Origin: Paenibacillus_L residui
GTDB lineage: Bacteria; Bacillota; Bacilli; Paenibacillales; NBRC-103111
DNA: 64,000 nt
Assembly: GCF_042677205.1 (NCBI RefSeq)
Contig: NZ_JBHTIU010000100.1
Span: 1 to 64,000 of the forward strand
Reading direction: 5' to 3'
The notes beneath the pieces were generated by a model. It had not been told where the DNA came from. It ran no database searches and saw only the letters and a list, made by a program, of their open reading frames with translations. The translations under genes and the position numbers were made by a program. Below, in pieces: positions 40,252 to 49,094 of this stretch. The number at the start of each line of letters is the position of its first letter. Position 1 is the first letter of the stretch.

Positions 40252-40662
40252 TTACTTAACACGTTGAACAGCCGTTTCTTCTTCGTTCGTCTTATCCACG
40301 GCTTTAAATTGAACATCATGAATATGTACGTTGACTTCCACTACATCCAGACCGGTCATCGACTCAATCGCCTGCTTGACGTTCTGTTGAATCTCTCCGG
40401 CTACCTCCGGAATCTTATGACCGAATTCAACAATGATAGAAACATCGATCGCGGCTTCCTTCTGTCCTACTTCCACCTTGACTCCCTTGGACAGGTTCTT
40501 CCGTCCCAGCAGCTCGGCGATACCGCCCGCGAAACCGCCGCTCATTCCCGCGACGCCAGGCACCTCAATCGTTGCCAGACCGGCAATTACCTCAATGACT
40601 TCCGGGGCAATCTGAATGTTGCCCAAATCCGTTTTCTCATAATCCGGGGCAATTGTACTCAT
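40252..40662 (-). CDS. Asp23/Gls24 family envelope stress protein (YqhY-like)
   Basis: A 136-residue soluble Asp23-family protein: TDLGNIQIAPEVIEVIAGLA, the GVAGMSGGFAGGIAELLGR segment and VAGEIQQNVKQAIESMTGLD. In B. subtilis the neighbour of accBC is YqhY, which influences acetyl-CoA carboxylase control; here the gene is grouped with amaP and DUF2273, as in Staphylococcus asp23 operons. It has its own good sigma-A promoter, so expression does not depend on accBC. Ribosome site AGGAGG before the ATG. Confidence 0.9.
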   Translation of the reverse strand: MSTIAPDYEKTDLGNIQIAPEVIEVIAGLATIEVPGVAGMSGGFAGGIAELLGRKNLSKGVKVEVGQKEAAIDVSIIVEFGHKIPEVAGEIQQNVKQAIESMTGLDVVEVNVHIHDVQFKAVDKTNEEETAVQRVK

Positions 40663-40732
40663 AATAAATGACCTCCTGATCGCTTTCAGACCGTGCGAAT
40701 CTCGTACAAGGACAGGTCTGTCTTATCTAAAT

Positions 40733-40761
40733 ACTATACCATTGCTGAAAAAATATGACAA
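40733..40761 (-). promoter_or_regulatory. sigma-A promoter of the asp23 operon
   Basis: TTGTCA (40756-40761), 17-nt spacer, TG-G-TATAGT (-10 at 40733-40738) on the minus strand, 70 nt before the start. Confidence 0.75.
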
Positions 40762-40845
40762 TCCAAGTTCTTTCGGGCCGGGTTCTTGGAAATTCAGGCG
40801 AAAGATCGAACTCTCCCGGTCATCTTGCTTCGAACAGCCAATAGG

Positions 40846-42201
40846 CTACCCTTGCTTATTGACATCATATTCTTCCAGAAACTTGATATCGAAATCTCCC
40901 TTAAGAAATTTCGGATGGTTCAGCAGCTTGAGATGGAAAGGAATCGTCGTCTTGATCCCATCAATCGCAAATTCGATCAGTGCGCGTTTCATTCGTTCTA
41001 TCGCTTCCTCCCGCGTCTTGCCCCATACGATCAGCTTGGCAATCATGGAGTCGTAATGGGGGGATATCATGTACCCGGGATAAGCTGCACTGTCGACGCG
41101 GACCCCGAATCCTCCCGGTGCGAGATAGAAATCGATCTGCCCCGGCGAAGGCATGAAATTCCGGTCCGGGTCCTCTGCGTTGATTCGGCATTCTATCGCC
41201 CAGCCGTCGATTTGAACATCCTCTTGAGAGATGGACAGCGCTTCTCCTTGTGCAACCATAATCATTTCCTTGATGATATCGACGCCCGTGATCATTTCGG
41301 TAACCGGGTGCTCCACCTGAATTCTCGTATTCATTTCCATAAAATAGAAGTTTCCATCCGGTCCGAGCAGAAACTCCAGCGTTCCCGCCCCCGAATACTG
41401 AACGGCTTTCGCGGCGCGAACGGCCGCTTCTCCCATTCTTTCCCGAATTTCCGGCGTCAATACCGGGCATGGAGCTTCTTCCACCAGCTTCTGTCTCCTG
41501 CGCTGGACAGAGCAATCCCTTTCGCCCAAATGAACAACGTTCCCATACTTGTCGGCAATGATCTGTATTTCAACGTGCTTCATGCCCGTCAAGTATTTCT
41601 CCAAATATACGCCTGCGTTTCCGAACGCCTTCTCCGCTTCCTGACGTGCGGTCGTAATCTGCTGGATGAGCGATTCCTCGTTCTCGGCAATCCTTATCCC
41701 CTTGCCCCCGCCGCCTGCGGTGGCCTTGATAATGACGGGATACCCGATTTCACGGGCTATCCGGACAGCATCCTCCACTTCAACGATCAGACCGTCCGAA
41801 CCCGGGATGACCGGGACTCCGGCTTCCTTCATCGTCTGCTTGGCTACCGACTTGTCCCCCATCCGGGAAATCGCATCCGGCGATGGGCCTATGAAGGTAA
41901 TGTTGCATCGCTCGCAAATTTCCGCAAAGTCGGCGTTCTCCGCAAGAAATCCGTAGCCCGGGTGAATCGCGTCCGCTTCCGTAAGTGTGGCAACACTCAT
42001 CAGATTCGTAAAATTAAGATAGCTGTCCTTGGAAAGCGTAGGACCGATGCAGTAGGCCTCGTCCGCCAGCTTGACATGCAGCGAATCACGGTCGGCTTCG
42101 GAATAAACCGCCACGCTGTAAATCCCTAATTCCCGGCAAGCGCGAATGATTCGGACAGCTATTTCACCACGGTTTGCAATTAATATTTTTTGGAACTTCA
42201 T
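40846..42201 (-). CDS. accC: Acetyl-CoA carboxylase, biotin carboxylase subunit
   Basis: AccC carboxylates biotin on AccB with ATP and bicarbonate, the first committed step in fatty acid synthesis. The 451-residue ATP-grasp protein starts ILIANRGEIAVRIIRACREL, has GGGGKGIRI (ATP lid), KYLTGMKHVEIQII, GERDCSVQRRRQKLVEEAP and the catalytic FMEMNTRIQVEHPVTE. Complete. It starts 27 nt after accB with AGGAGG, forming the usual accBC operon. Confidence 0.97.
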   Translation of the reverse strand: MKFQKILIANRGEIAVRIIRACRELGIYSVAVYSEADRDSLHVKLADEAYCIGPTLSKDSYLNFTNLMSVATLTEADAIHPGYGFLAENADFAEICERCNITFIGPSPDAISRMGDKSVAKQTMKEAGVPVIPGSDGLIVEVEDAVRIAREIGYPVIIKATAGGGGKGIRIAENEESLIQQITTARQEAEKAFGNAGVYLEKYLTGMKHVEIQIIADKYGNVVHLGERDCSVQRRRQKLVEEAPCPVLTPEIRERMGEAAVRAAKAVQYSGAGTLEFLLGPDGNFYFMEMNTRIQVEHPVTEMITGVDIIKEMIMVAQGEALSISQEDVQIDGWAIECRINAEDPDRNFMPSPGQIDFYLAPGGFGVRVDSAAYPGYMISPHYDSMIAKLIVWGKTREEAIERMKRALIEFAIDGIKTTIPFHLKLLNHPKFLKGDFDIKFLEEYDVNKQG

Positions 42202-42228
42202 TCGATTTCCTCCTGAAGGTATGGCTGA

Positions 42229-42723
42229 TTATATCGGTTTAACCAGGAACAAAGGCTGACCGAATTCAACGAGCTGACCGTTATCTACAAGAACCTCGAC
42301 TATTTCTCCGTTTACTTCGGCTTCGATTTCATTCATCAGCTTCATCGCTTCAACAATACAAACCACTGTGTTTTCTTTAACCTTGGAGCCTTCACTGACA
42401 AATGGCGGTGCTTCCGGGGAAGGAGCCGAATAGAATGTGCCGACCATAGGCGATGTGATTGTATGTAAATGGGACCTGTCAGGTTGTTGGCCATCCTTGC
42501 TCTCGGCTTCCGCTTGAACGGCAGCGGCCTGAGGTAATGGCGAAGCTTGTGGAGTGGCTGCGACCTGCTGCTGGGGGGCCGAAGCTACGTAGACCGTCTC
42601 CGATTTGGATGGAGAAGGCTTGCGGATGAACAGCTTGCAATTTTCATTCTGGATCTCCAATTCCTGAAGGGAGGACTGATCCACCAGTTGAATCAATTCC
42701 TTGATTTCACTTAATTTAAACAT
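42229..42723 (-). CDS. accB: Acetyl-CoA carboxylase biotin carboxyl carrier protein
   Basis: The 164-residue carrier has a helical N-terminus (LSEIKELIQLVDQSSLQELE), an Ala/Pro/Gln-rich linker (about 45-85) and the biotinyl domain with the acceptor Lys128 in VEAMKLMNEIEAE. Normal length. It leads accBC; a candidate extended -10 is at 42852-42857. Confidence 0.96.
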   Translation of the reverse strand: MFKLSEIKELIQLVDQSSLQELEIQNENCKLFIRKPSPSKSETVYVASAPQQQVAATPQASPLPQAAAVQAEAESKDGQQPDRSHLHTITSPMVGTFYSAPSPEAPPFVSEGSKVKENTVVCIVEAMKLMNEIEAEVNGEIVEVLVDNGQLVEFGQPLFLVKPI

Positions 42724-42851
42724 GAAACTCGTTCACTCCTTAATGTTTTTGCGAAGCAAAAACCGGCTTCGAAAGCATAGGGCTTTGGAATTTGTAAAAT
42801 GACACTGTCCTTATGGAAGGACTGGCAGCGGCATCACTTGCAACGTTAGTA

Positions 42852-42857
42852 ATTATA
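42852..42857 (-). promoter_or_regulatory. accB promoter -10 (extended)
   Basis: TG-T-TATAAT on the minus strand, about 130 nt upstream of accB. The -35 is poor. The terminator of spoIIIAH ends about 20 nt ahead of it. Confidence 0.5.
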
Positions 42858-42875
42858 ACATAAACGATGGAAATG

Positions 42876-42900
42876 GAAAGAGCCCAGTTTACCCGGGCTC
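42876..42900 (-). terminator. spoIIIA operon terminator
   Basis: GAGCCC-GGGTAAACT-GGGCTC followed by TTTCC on the minus strand. The T-run is short. Confidence 0.6.
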
Positions 42901-42953
42901 CGGCGACAAAAAGCGAGAAAAAAACGCTGAAAACGGAATTTTCGACAGGATTC

Positions 42954-43082
42954 TTTTTTACCACATTAGAAAGTTTAAGTTCATTAAAGCATTAAAATGG
43001 AACAACTTTCTAATTGGCATAAAAAGCTACCTCTAATACCGGGTTATTCGTCTTCGAAGAGGCTCCGTCAGGAGCTTTTTTT
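42954..43082 (-). repeat. Dispersed intergenic repeat, copy C (full length, opposite orientation)
   Basis: Reverse complement of copy A with only a few differences over about 129 bp. Here the hairpin plus T-run (GGCTCC-GTCA-GGAGC then seven T, about 43062-43082) faces the plus strand, against the direction of spoIIIAH and accB. It abuts the spoIIIAH stop codon. Confidence 0.88.
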
Positions 43083-43728
43083 ATGGAATGTATTGTACTT
43101 GAATTTTCTCAGGACCTATGTTCATTTCTGTCATTACCAAGTCGGCAATGGTGACCGCTTCGCTTTTTTCCAATTTGTCCGCTTGCACGATGACCTTCCA
43201 CTTATTGTCCTGCTCCATAACAATGGCGCTCTTATAGTCTTGCGTAAGCTGTTCCTCCAAGCTTTCCACTTTAGCGTTAGTCATTTCAATTTGCTGAAGC
43301 TCCTCCAAGGCCTGGCCCACTTCCTCACTGCTCTTCTCCTTGCTATTGGCCAGCTCCATCAATTCTTCGGTCCGTTTCTGCAGACTTTCCAACCGCTTCA
43401 GAGCCAACGCGGAGAAATAGTCGGCACCGGAAGTCGCCGTGCTCTCCAATTGCTCCAGGATCTGCTGATCGGACTGGCTGATCGCTCCCTTATCGGCTTC
43501 TTGCTGCCCGGCAGTCTCCTTCTGAACCTGGCCGGAAACCGCCTGATCCGAATCGGTCTTAGGATGCTGATCAAGCTGCTGAATATCCACATTAACCTGC
43601 TCCAGCGCTGCGCCGCCCGCATTTAAATCCATCTTGTTTACATCCTCGGTGAACAAATAGTAGGCGGATAACACAACCATTAAACTGAGCATGGAAACTA
43701 ACCATATCGTTTGCCGTTTGGTATTCAT
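43081..43728 (-). CDS. spoIIIAH: Stage III sporulation protein AH
   Basis: SpoIIIAH, in the mother-cell membrane, pairs with forespore SpoIIQ across the intermembrane space to form the feeding-tube channel. The 215-residue protein has one N-terminal helix (about 9-26), a Gln/Glu/Lys-rich coiled-coil middle and the C-terminal ring-building domain (SKEKSSEEVGQALEELQQIE, KVIVQADKLEKSEAVTIADL). Start: ATG behind AGGAGG; the longer frame to 43785 overlaps spoIIIAG. Last gene of the operon. Confidence 0.93.
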   Translation of the reverse strand: MNTKRQTIWLVSMLSLMVVLSAYYLFTEDVNKMDLNAGGAALEQVNVDIQQLDQHPKTDSDQAVSGQVQKETAGQQEADKGAISQSDQQILEQLESTATSGADYFSALALKRLESLQKRTEELMELANSKEKSSEEVGQALEELQQIEMTNAKVESLEEQLTQDYKSAIVMEQDNKWKVIVQADKLEKSEAVTIADLVMTEMNIGPEKIQVQYIP

Positions 43729-43785
43729 TGATCTATTCCTCCTTGATATGCGCTTTGGTATGGGTGGGTGTTGCCCCTGCCGCAA

Positions 43786-44421
43786 TTATTGTTTGCGCGG
43801 AACGACCGAGATCCGGTTGGCCGGAACATCCAGGCCTCTGCTTACGGCTTCGACAATCAGCTTTTTGACTGTGGCATTTTCGGCGCCATTGGCTACCACC
43901 ATCACCCCCCTGATTTTCGGCTTGATATATTTCAGCACGAGCGGTTGTTCGCCGCCCGATTGCTGCATCATGACGGCGTTACTGCTGCGCGTGACATCCG
44001 AGTTATTTCTCGTGGAACCGTTCTGGTCCCTCTCGTTGGTGACCTGCTGGCTCTCCTGGGTATTCTTCTCAACGGTTATCTCTTCCGTGGAATCAATCGT
44101 AACCAGCACTTCGACCTCTCCGACTCCTACAACCTTCGCCAAAATATCCTTCAATTGCGATTCGTAAGCCTGCTCATATTCACGGAAGACCGAACGGTCC
44201 TTGCCGCCTCCCCCGAAGGCGATAGTCTCCTGCGCATCCTCCCGCCACGGCGGTCCGGTACTCGCCGGATCGATCTCTTTGACCGTAATGAAGGAGTTCA
44301 AAATCATCAGGGCTGCTCCCGCCAATCCGATAATGAGCAGCATTCGCAGGGCTTGTATCCGTTTAGGCCCGCCTGGGCCGCCGCTCATCCATTGTTCTAT
44401 CATTTGTTTCCACTTACCCAT
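43786..44421 (-). CDS. spoIIIAG: Stage III sporulation protein AG
   Basis: SpoIIIAG forms a 30-fold ring in the mother-cell membrane, part of the SpoIIIA-SpoIIQ channel. The 211-residue protein has one membrane helix (about 25-45) and the C-terminal secretin-like domain: ILAKVVGVGEVEVLVTIDST, IRGVMVVANGAENATVKKLI. The insertion between them (ITVEKNTQESQQVTNERDQN) suits the beta-barrel loop known in this protein. ATG with GAGGTG. Confidence 0.93.
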   Translation of the reverse strand: MGKWKQMIEQWMSGGPGGPKRIQALRMLLIIGLAGAALMILNSFITVKEIDPASTGPPWREDAQETIAFGGGGKDRSVFREYEQAYESQLKDILAKVVGVGEVEVLVTIDSTEEITVEKNTQESQQVTNERDQNGSTRNNSDVTRSSNAVMMQQSGGEQPLVLKYIKPKIRGVMVVANGAENATVKKLIVEAVSRGLDVPANRISVVPRKQ

Positions 44422-44510
44422 ACGGCACCTCACTACGAGCCCATATTGGACTTCGGAATCGCTGTCGTTGATTCATCTATTGGAGACCGCGGATGCGTTC
44501 GGAATGCCCG

Positions 44511-45269
44511 TCATCCCTTCGTTCGATTGCCATTAGTACCTTCCGGCCTTCCCCCAAAGGTTAGATGGATTTGCCCCGGCCCAATCTGCCACTGTGTATG
44601 CAAATACCGGATAACCGTCTCCCGTCTGGATTCGAGCTCCGCAGACCGGCCTCCCCCGCTTGTCCCGGTCGCCCCTTCCGCTTCCGGCGGCGAATCCCGG
44701 CCGATAATGACCGGCTTTACCGGTTCAACGGGCTCGATAGGCCGGACCGGTTCGATGTCTATCTTCCGGCCGCCGGCAGCCGGAATGGCATCCTTGGACG
44801 ACTCGTCCTTCGGCTTAACGAGGGCAAGAACGATATTCATTCGTTCAATCGTCAGCTTCCCCTCGGAATCCTGTCCCGCCGTTATCTGGACACTCTCGAC
44901 CCGTTCCGTTGTATTCTCAATCAAATCCTTCTTCACTTCCTCCGCCAGCCTCGTTTCCAGAATGGCCACCGCCTGCCGTTCATTGGAGGCTGCCAGCTTC
45001 TCCGCCTCGCGGGTGATCGATTCCAGGGAAGGAATCCCTCGGCGGCCGGATTCCGTCTGCAGGGCTTCGGCCGCCCTCATCATTCGATTCGCATCCCACT
45101 GGTTTTGCAGCAAGCGAACGACGGGAGAGAGAAGCACCAGAATCAGAAACAAGCCGATGACTGTTTTAACATATCTCTGTAAAGAATTGTTAGGAAGAAT
45201 CAAGTCCGCAAACGTGGCAATCAAGATGAGCAATATCAATTCTTTCAACCAGCCGCTAAGCCATTGCAT
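44511..45269 (-). CDS. spoIIIAF: Stage III sporulation protein AF
   Basis: A 252-residue subunit of the SpoIIIA channel with two N-terminal membrane helices (about 6-28 and 35-57) and a ring-building-type soluble domain. It begins MQWLSGWLKELILLILIATF, which matches the family. The central part carries a Pro/Glu/Val run (PVRPIEPVEPVKPV), longer than in B. subtilis SpoIIIAF (about 206 residues). ATG behind GGAGGGG. Confidence 0.88.
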   Translation of the reverse strand: MQWLSGWLKELILLILIATFADLILPNNSLQRYVKTVIGLFLILVLLSPVVRLLQNQWDANRMMRAAEALQTESGRRGIPSLESITREAEKLAASNERQAVAILETRLAEEVKKDLIENTTERVESVQITAGQDSEGKLTIERMNIVLALVKPKDESSKDAIPAAGGRKIDIEPVRPIEPVEPVKPVIIGRDSPPEAEGATGTSGGGRSAELESRRETVIRYLHTQWQIGPGQIHLTFGGRPEGTNGNRTKG

Positions 45270-45298
45270 CCTCTTCCCCTCCAAGACTGCCCGATCTT

Positions 45299-46492
45299 CT
45301 ATCTCATCATGACGGAAATATTGCCGGCCGTGATCATTATCGTGATCGATAGGAAGAACATCAGCCCGACGACCGCCATGGCCGCGAATATATAAATCAT
45401 GCTCTTCCCTATCGTTTGCAGGCAGGTAACAATCGGGCTGTCACCCATCGGTTGAATGACGGCCGCGGACAAATGGTAGATGAAGGCCAACGTTAATATT
45501 TTGACCGCGGGGAAAGCGCACAGCAGGACAATGATGACCACACCTACCAGGCCAATCGCATTCTTGACCAGAAGAGACGCGCCAATGACGGTGTCGGAAG
45601 CGTCAGTAAACATCTTGCCGACGACAGGTACGAAGTTCCCGGTAATATACTTGGCCGTCCGGATGGTCACTCCGTCTGCAGCACCTCCGGAAAACCCCTG
45701 AACCGATACCACTCCAAGGAAGACGGTGGCAAAAAAGCCCAACAACCCCATACTGACCTTGCGAATAAGATTCGCCAATTGGGTCACCTTGTACCTGTCC
45801 GACAATGAGCTGACAATATGCAGCACTACAGAGAAGAACAGGAGCGGGAAAATAAATACATAGACGGCAGTCCCAATGGTATGGATCATAAAGACGATCA
45901 GCGGATGCATGATGGACACGGTGGCCAAATTTCCCATGGATGCAAGCATCGTCATCAGCAGCGGAACGACCGCTATCATAAAATTGATCATGTCGGTAAT
46001 GGCCGACTTGGCGTATCCGATGGCCACGTTAAAGCTGTTGATCGCGATGACGATCAGAACCATGTAAGAGATGGCGTAGGCGATCTTGCTGACCGCATTT
46101 TTCTCGAAGGCGCTCTGCAAGGTTTCCAGTATCATGCTGAATACGGTGAGAATCACGATCGTCAGCATCAGCTTGCCGTTAACCAAAATTTCGTGAAAGA
46201 AGTAAGAAAGAATTGCTTTCAAAACTCCCGAGAAACTGAAGCCCTGTTGGCCCGGGATTAACTGTTCGAAAAATCCGGGAGTCCGGCCTTCCGGAAAATA
46301 ACCGCCGTATTCTTTCATCAGCCGGTTCCAGAACTGCTCCACCTTGTCCGTCGGCAAATTCTCGGCTTGCTCCCGTATGATGATATCCACCGGTCCCGCC
46401 ATAGCGTGTGCTGCAGTATCTCCCAGCGAGGCGCCGAATACAAGAATGAACAGCCACAGGGCCGTCCACGCCCATCTGTTCCGCAGGGTCAT
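45299..46492 (-). CDS. spoIIIAE: Stage III sporulation protein AE
   Basis: SpoIIIAE is the multi-pass membrane core of the SpoIIIA complex. The 397-residue protein has an N-terminal signal-like helix, an extracytoplasmic part (VEQFWNRLMKEYGGYFPE) and about seven to eight membrane segments from residue 95 on, with VQGFSGGAADGVTIRTAKYI and the FVPVVGKMFTDASDTVIG loop as family features. Start: ATG with AGGAGC 10 nt ahead. Confidence 0.94.
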   Translation of the reverse strand: MTLRNRWAWTALWLFILVFGASLGDTAAHAMAGPVDIIIREQAENLPTDKVEQFWNRLMKEYGGYFPEGRTPGFFEQLIPGQQGFSFSGVLKAILSYFFHEILVNGKLMLTIVILTVFSMILETLQSAFEKNAVSKIAYAISYMVLIVIAINSFNVAIGYAKSAITDMINFMIAVVPLLMTMLASMGNLATVSIMHPLIVFMIHTIGTAVYVFIFPLLFFSVVLHIVSSLSDRYKVTQLANLIRKVSMGLLGFFATVFLGVVSVQGFSGGAADGVTIRTAKYITGNFVPVVGKMFTDASDTVIGASLLVKNAIGLVGVVIIVLLCAFPAVKILTLAFIYHLSAAVIQPMGDSPIVTCLQTIGKSMIYIFAAMAVVGLMFFLSITIMITAGNISVMMR

Positions 46493-46524
46493 CGGCGATC
46501 AGCTCCTATGCTTGCTTCGTACCG

Positions 46525-46923
46525 TCAAACCGGCAGCAGTTTGACTACGGTTTCGATAATGACAGTAATGATGGGAATGGCCATGACGATAATCAAAATT
46601 TTGCCGGACAATTCAATCTTCGCGGCTATGGCTTCCTGTCCCGCGTCCCTGACAATCTGCGCCCCGAATTCCGCTATGTAGGCGATCCCGATAATCTTCA
46701 GAATCGTCTTGAGAAAGACGGGATTGACCCCGGAATTACGTGCCAATCCCTCGAGAACGTTGATCACCGAAGAGATTTTGCCAAGCAGGAAGAAAAAAAT
46801 GACGATCCCCGTAAAAACAGCGAGCAGGAATGCGAATAACGGCATTTGTTCCTTCAGGACGAGAATCAGAATGGTGGCAAGCAGGCCCACCCCTACAATT
46901 TGGATGATTTCCACTGCCTTCAC
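46525..46923 (-). CDS. spoIIIAD: Stage III sporulation protein AD
   Basis: A 132-residue membrane protein with about four hydrophobic segments. The second half (TILKIIGIAYIAEFGAQIVR, GKILIIVMAIPIITVIIETV) is nearly identical to the B. subtilis protein. The frame begins with a GTG right after the spoIIIAC stop; a GTG three codons later has a better AGGTGA site, so the start is uncertain by 9 nt. Confidence 0.93.
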   Translation of the reverse strand: MKAVEIIQIVGVGLLATILILVLKEQMPLFAFLLAVFTGIVIFFFLLGKISSVINVLEGLARNSGVNPVFLKTILKIIGIAYIAEFGAQIVRDAGQEAIAAKIELSGKILIIVMAIPIITVIIETVVKLLPV

Positions 46924-47127
46924 CTACTGAAAAAGAAATATCGTCTTGATTTCCCTGAATAAATCGTTCAGCATGCTGACGACCATGAAAAGCACCACGA
47001 CAAAGCCGATGACGGTGACCCAGTGAGCCATGTCTTCCTTTCCCATCTGCTTGAGTACGGTATGGATCATGGCAATGATGATGCCAATTCCCGCAATCTG
47101 GAATATCGCGTTCACATCCACGTTCAT
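46924..47127 (-). CDS. spoIIIAC: Stage III sporulation protein AC
   Basis: A 67-residue protein with two membrane helices (about 6-25 and 33-53), starting MNVDVNAIFQIAGIGII. It is close in sequence to the first part of SpoIIIAD, as in other sporeformers. ATG behind GAGGTG; the stop abuts spoIIIAD. Confidence 0.93.
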   Translation of the reverse strand: MNVDVNAIFQIAGIGIIIAMIHTVLKQMGKEDMAHWVTVIGFVVVLFMVVSMLNDLFREIKTIFLFQ

Positions 47128-47175
47128 AGACGGCACCTCATTCTTCATTCCGAGCGTTGGCTGGCGGCCAGCCAT

Positions 47176-47694
47176 TTAGTAAACAAGAATAACGATAAGA
47201 GCTCCGGCCAGCGCCCCCAGGCTTTTCCACATTTTCGCATACTTTCTCTGATCCTCGGCAGCCTGCTCCTCCTCCGCCAGCAGATGGTTGACGGCGAGCC
47301 GCAAATGCTTGAGCTGATCCTCTCTGTCCGTTATTCCAAGGGAATGTCCGAGCTGCAGAAGAACCTCTCTTTCCCCGGCTTTCATGGCGGTATCCCGCCA
47401 GCCTTCGACCACGGCCTTGCGCCAGCACGCCTCTGTCGTCATTCCCGTAGGCTGGTCCAAATATTCGGCGGCCCGGCGGAACAGAACGGCTACAGGCTCC
47501 GACAGAGACTTGCTTGAAGCCAGAAGCGCATCCGAGAGAGGAGTGGAGCCGTACCCAATTTCCGTTTCCAGTCTCTGCAGCATGTGGATAAGCTCCCGTA
47601 TTTGCCTGGGGCGTCTGCTGAGCTGCATCGATTGGTAAAAGCCAAACATCGTTCCGGCACCAATAATGAGTAATCCTCCCAGCAGCTTAAGCAT
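47176..47694 (-). CDS. spoIIIAB: Stage III sporulation protein AB
   Basis: A 172-residue protein: one N-terminal helix (about 4-22), a soluble helical bundle (QIRELIHMLQRLETEIGYGS, LGHSLGITDREDQLKHLRLA) and a C-terminal helix (about 153-171). This fold is related to GspF-like type II secretion platform proteins. ATG behind GGAGGAAGG; it overlaps the end of spoIIIAA by 8 nt, indicating coupling. Confidence 0.94.
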   Translation of the reverse strand: MLKLLGGLLIIGAGTMFGFYQSMQLSRRPRQIRELIHMLQRLETEIGYGSTPLSDALLASSKSLSEPVAVLFRRAAEYLDQPTGMTTEACWRKAVVEGWRDTAMKAGEREVLLQLGHSLGITDREDQLKHLRLAVNHLLAEEEQAAEDQRKYAKMWKSLGALAGALIVILVY

Positions 47695-48688
47695 CCGCCT
47701 TCCTCCGCAGGCCCGTGGCCGGCACAGGTGCATCAAGCCGCTTTCCGGCGCTGTCGTATGCCGCTTCGACCCTAACGGAGGAGCCTGTTTTGCGCAATTG
47801 CACATAGCGTTCGAAAGCCCCGGATTCCCAAAGCTCCTTCAGAACAGGCCGGCGGCGGATATCTGCGAGGTCCGCTCCATGGGCGGTGGCAATGACCGCT
47901 ATGCCTGCATGGGCCGCCTCGTGAACAGCCAGTGCATCTTCGGCCCGGCCGATTTCGTCCACAATCAGCACGTCGGGCGACATGGAACGAATCAGCATCA
48001 TCATCCCCTCCGCTTTGGGACAGCAGTCCAGCACATCGGTTCGCGGACCGACGTCGAATCGCGGAACCCCCTTGTAGCAAGCTGCAATCTCGGAGCGCTC
48101 ATCGACGATGCCCACTTTGAATGTGTCCATTTCCCGGGGCCATGAAGCCCCTCCACCGCTGATCAATCTGGCCAAATCCCGGATGATTGTCGTCTTGCCG
48201 TGCTGAGGCGGTGAAACAATCAGAGTGGAGCGAACCTTTCGCCGCTCCCGGTCCAGCAGCAGCGGCAATACGGGAAGACCGCTGTCCGGCTTCTCCCGGG
48301 CGACCCGGATATTGAAGCTGGAGATGTCCCGGATCAGCTTCACCTGCCCCTGGCCCAAGACAGTTCTACCAGCCAGGCCTACTCTATGCCCGCCGGCAAT
48401 CGTAATATACCCTCGCCTCAGCTCTTCTTCGAAGGAATATACCGAATGATTGGTCAGCAGATCGAGCAGCATCGTGCAATCTTCGTTCGTAGGACGCATC
48501 GCTTCCGCCGGATGACTGGCAACCGTCCCTTCCCGGGTAACGAAACCATAGCGGCCCCCATACCCAATCTCTAAAGGCCTGCCCTCCCTGATTCGCAGCT
48601 CTTCCAATTGAGAGCCGATAGGAGAAGGCAGACGCTCTACGGCGGATTTCAATGGATGAGGTAGAATGTTCTTTAAGGACTCTAGCAT
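47687..48688 (-). CDS. spoIIIAA: Stage III sporulation protein AA (ATPase)
   Basis: SpoIIIAA is the ATPase of the SpoIIIA channel, essential for late forespore gene expression. The 333-residue protein has Walker A SPPQHGKTTI, Walker B VLIVDEIGRAEDA and the preceding GHRVGLAGR segment. Start: ATG with GGAGG 10 nt ahead, 37-64 nt downstream of a sigma-E-like promoter. First gene of a complete eight-gene spoIIIA operon. Confidence 0.95.
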   Translation of the reverse strand: MLESLKNILPHPLKSAVERLPSPIGSQLEELRIREGRPLEIGYGGRYGFVTREGTVASHPAEAMRPTNEDCTMLLDLLTNHSVYSFEEELRRGYITIAGGHRVGLAGRTVLGQGQVKLIRDISSFNIRVAREKPDSGLPVLPLLLDRERRKVRSTLIVSPPQHGKTTIIRDLARLISGGGASWPREMDTFKVGIVDERSEIAACYKGVPRFDVGPRTDVLDCCPKAEGMMMLIRSMSPDVLIVDEIGRAEDALAVHEAAHAGIAVIATAHGADLADIRRRPVLKELWESGAFERYVQLRKTGSSVRVEAAYDSAGKRLDAPVPATGLRRKADA

Positions 48689-48724
48689 TTTCGGCTGCCT
48701 CCAAGTTGTCCAGTGTCTACAACA

Positions 48725-48753
48725 TACTTATGCTTGGCCGAATGATTTATGAC
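48725..48753 (-). promoter_or_regulatory. sigma-E promoter of the spoIIIA operon
   Basis: GTCATAAA (48746-48753), 13-nt spacer, CATAAGTA (48725-48732) on the minus strand, just after the yqhV stop. It fits the mother-cell sigma-E consensus, and spoIIIA is sigma-E dependent in B. subtilis. Confidence 0.7.
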
Positions 48754-48756
48754 AGA

Positions 48757-49023
48757 TTACTTTTTTAAAATCCCAATAAAAATGCAGGTTACCCCGACAA
48801 TCACCCAAGCGAATTTACCCCAGGACAGCTTGTCTGCGATTCCTATTAAACCAATGGTCGTGGTAGTTAATAGAACGATCGGTCCGACGACCGCCAGACC
48901 CGTGTTGACCAAGAGAGCTTTGTCCACCTGATTGAGCCGAAGAATAAGCAGAGCGGCCAAAATTTCCAGGCTCCCCGATATAATCCGAAGCGAAGCCATG
49001 CTCATAACGATTTTGTTAATCAA
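48757..49023 (-). CDS. yqhV: YqhV family small membrane protein
   Basis: An 88-residue protein with three hydrophobic segments (about 13-30, 37-59, 68-86). It sits directly upstream of spoIIIAA, as yqhV does in B. subtilis, and matches that DUF2619-type family by size and topology. Function unknown. The likely start is TTG after GGGGGGAG; an ATG six codons later is too far from the site. Confidence 0.8.
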   Translation of the reverse strand: MINKIVMSMASLRIISGSLEILAALLILRLNQVDKALLVNTGLAVVGPIVLLTTTTIGLIGIADKLSWGKFAWVIVGVTCIFIGILKK

Positions 49024-49094
49024 TAGACTCCCCCCTTCCTTCTTGATTCATTTACTCTACTCTATGCGGGCTTGTCTCTTTTTAGGATGATGGG

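Larger units (their letters stand above)
42724..43080. other. accB-spoIIIAH intergenic region
   Basis: 357 bp containing the accB leader and promoter, the spoIIIA operon terminator and repeat copy C. No gene seen. Confidence 0.6.

Noticed and set aside
40786..42129. 447-codon plus-strand frame
   Set aside because: Antisense to accC, which is certain; no recognisable protein features.
43768..45312. 514-codon plus-strand frame
   Set aside because: Antisense to spoIIIAG and spoIIIAF, both clear; no motif or ribosome site.
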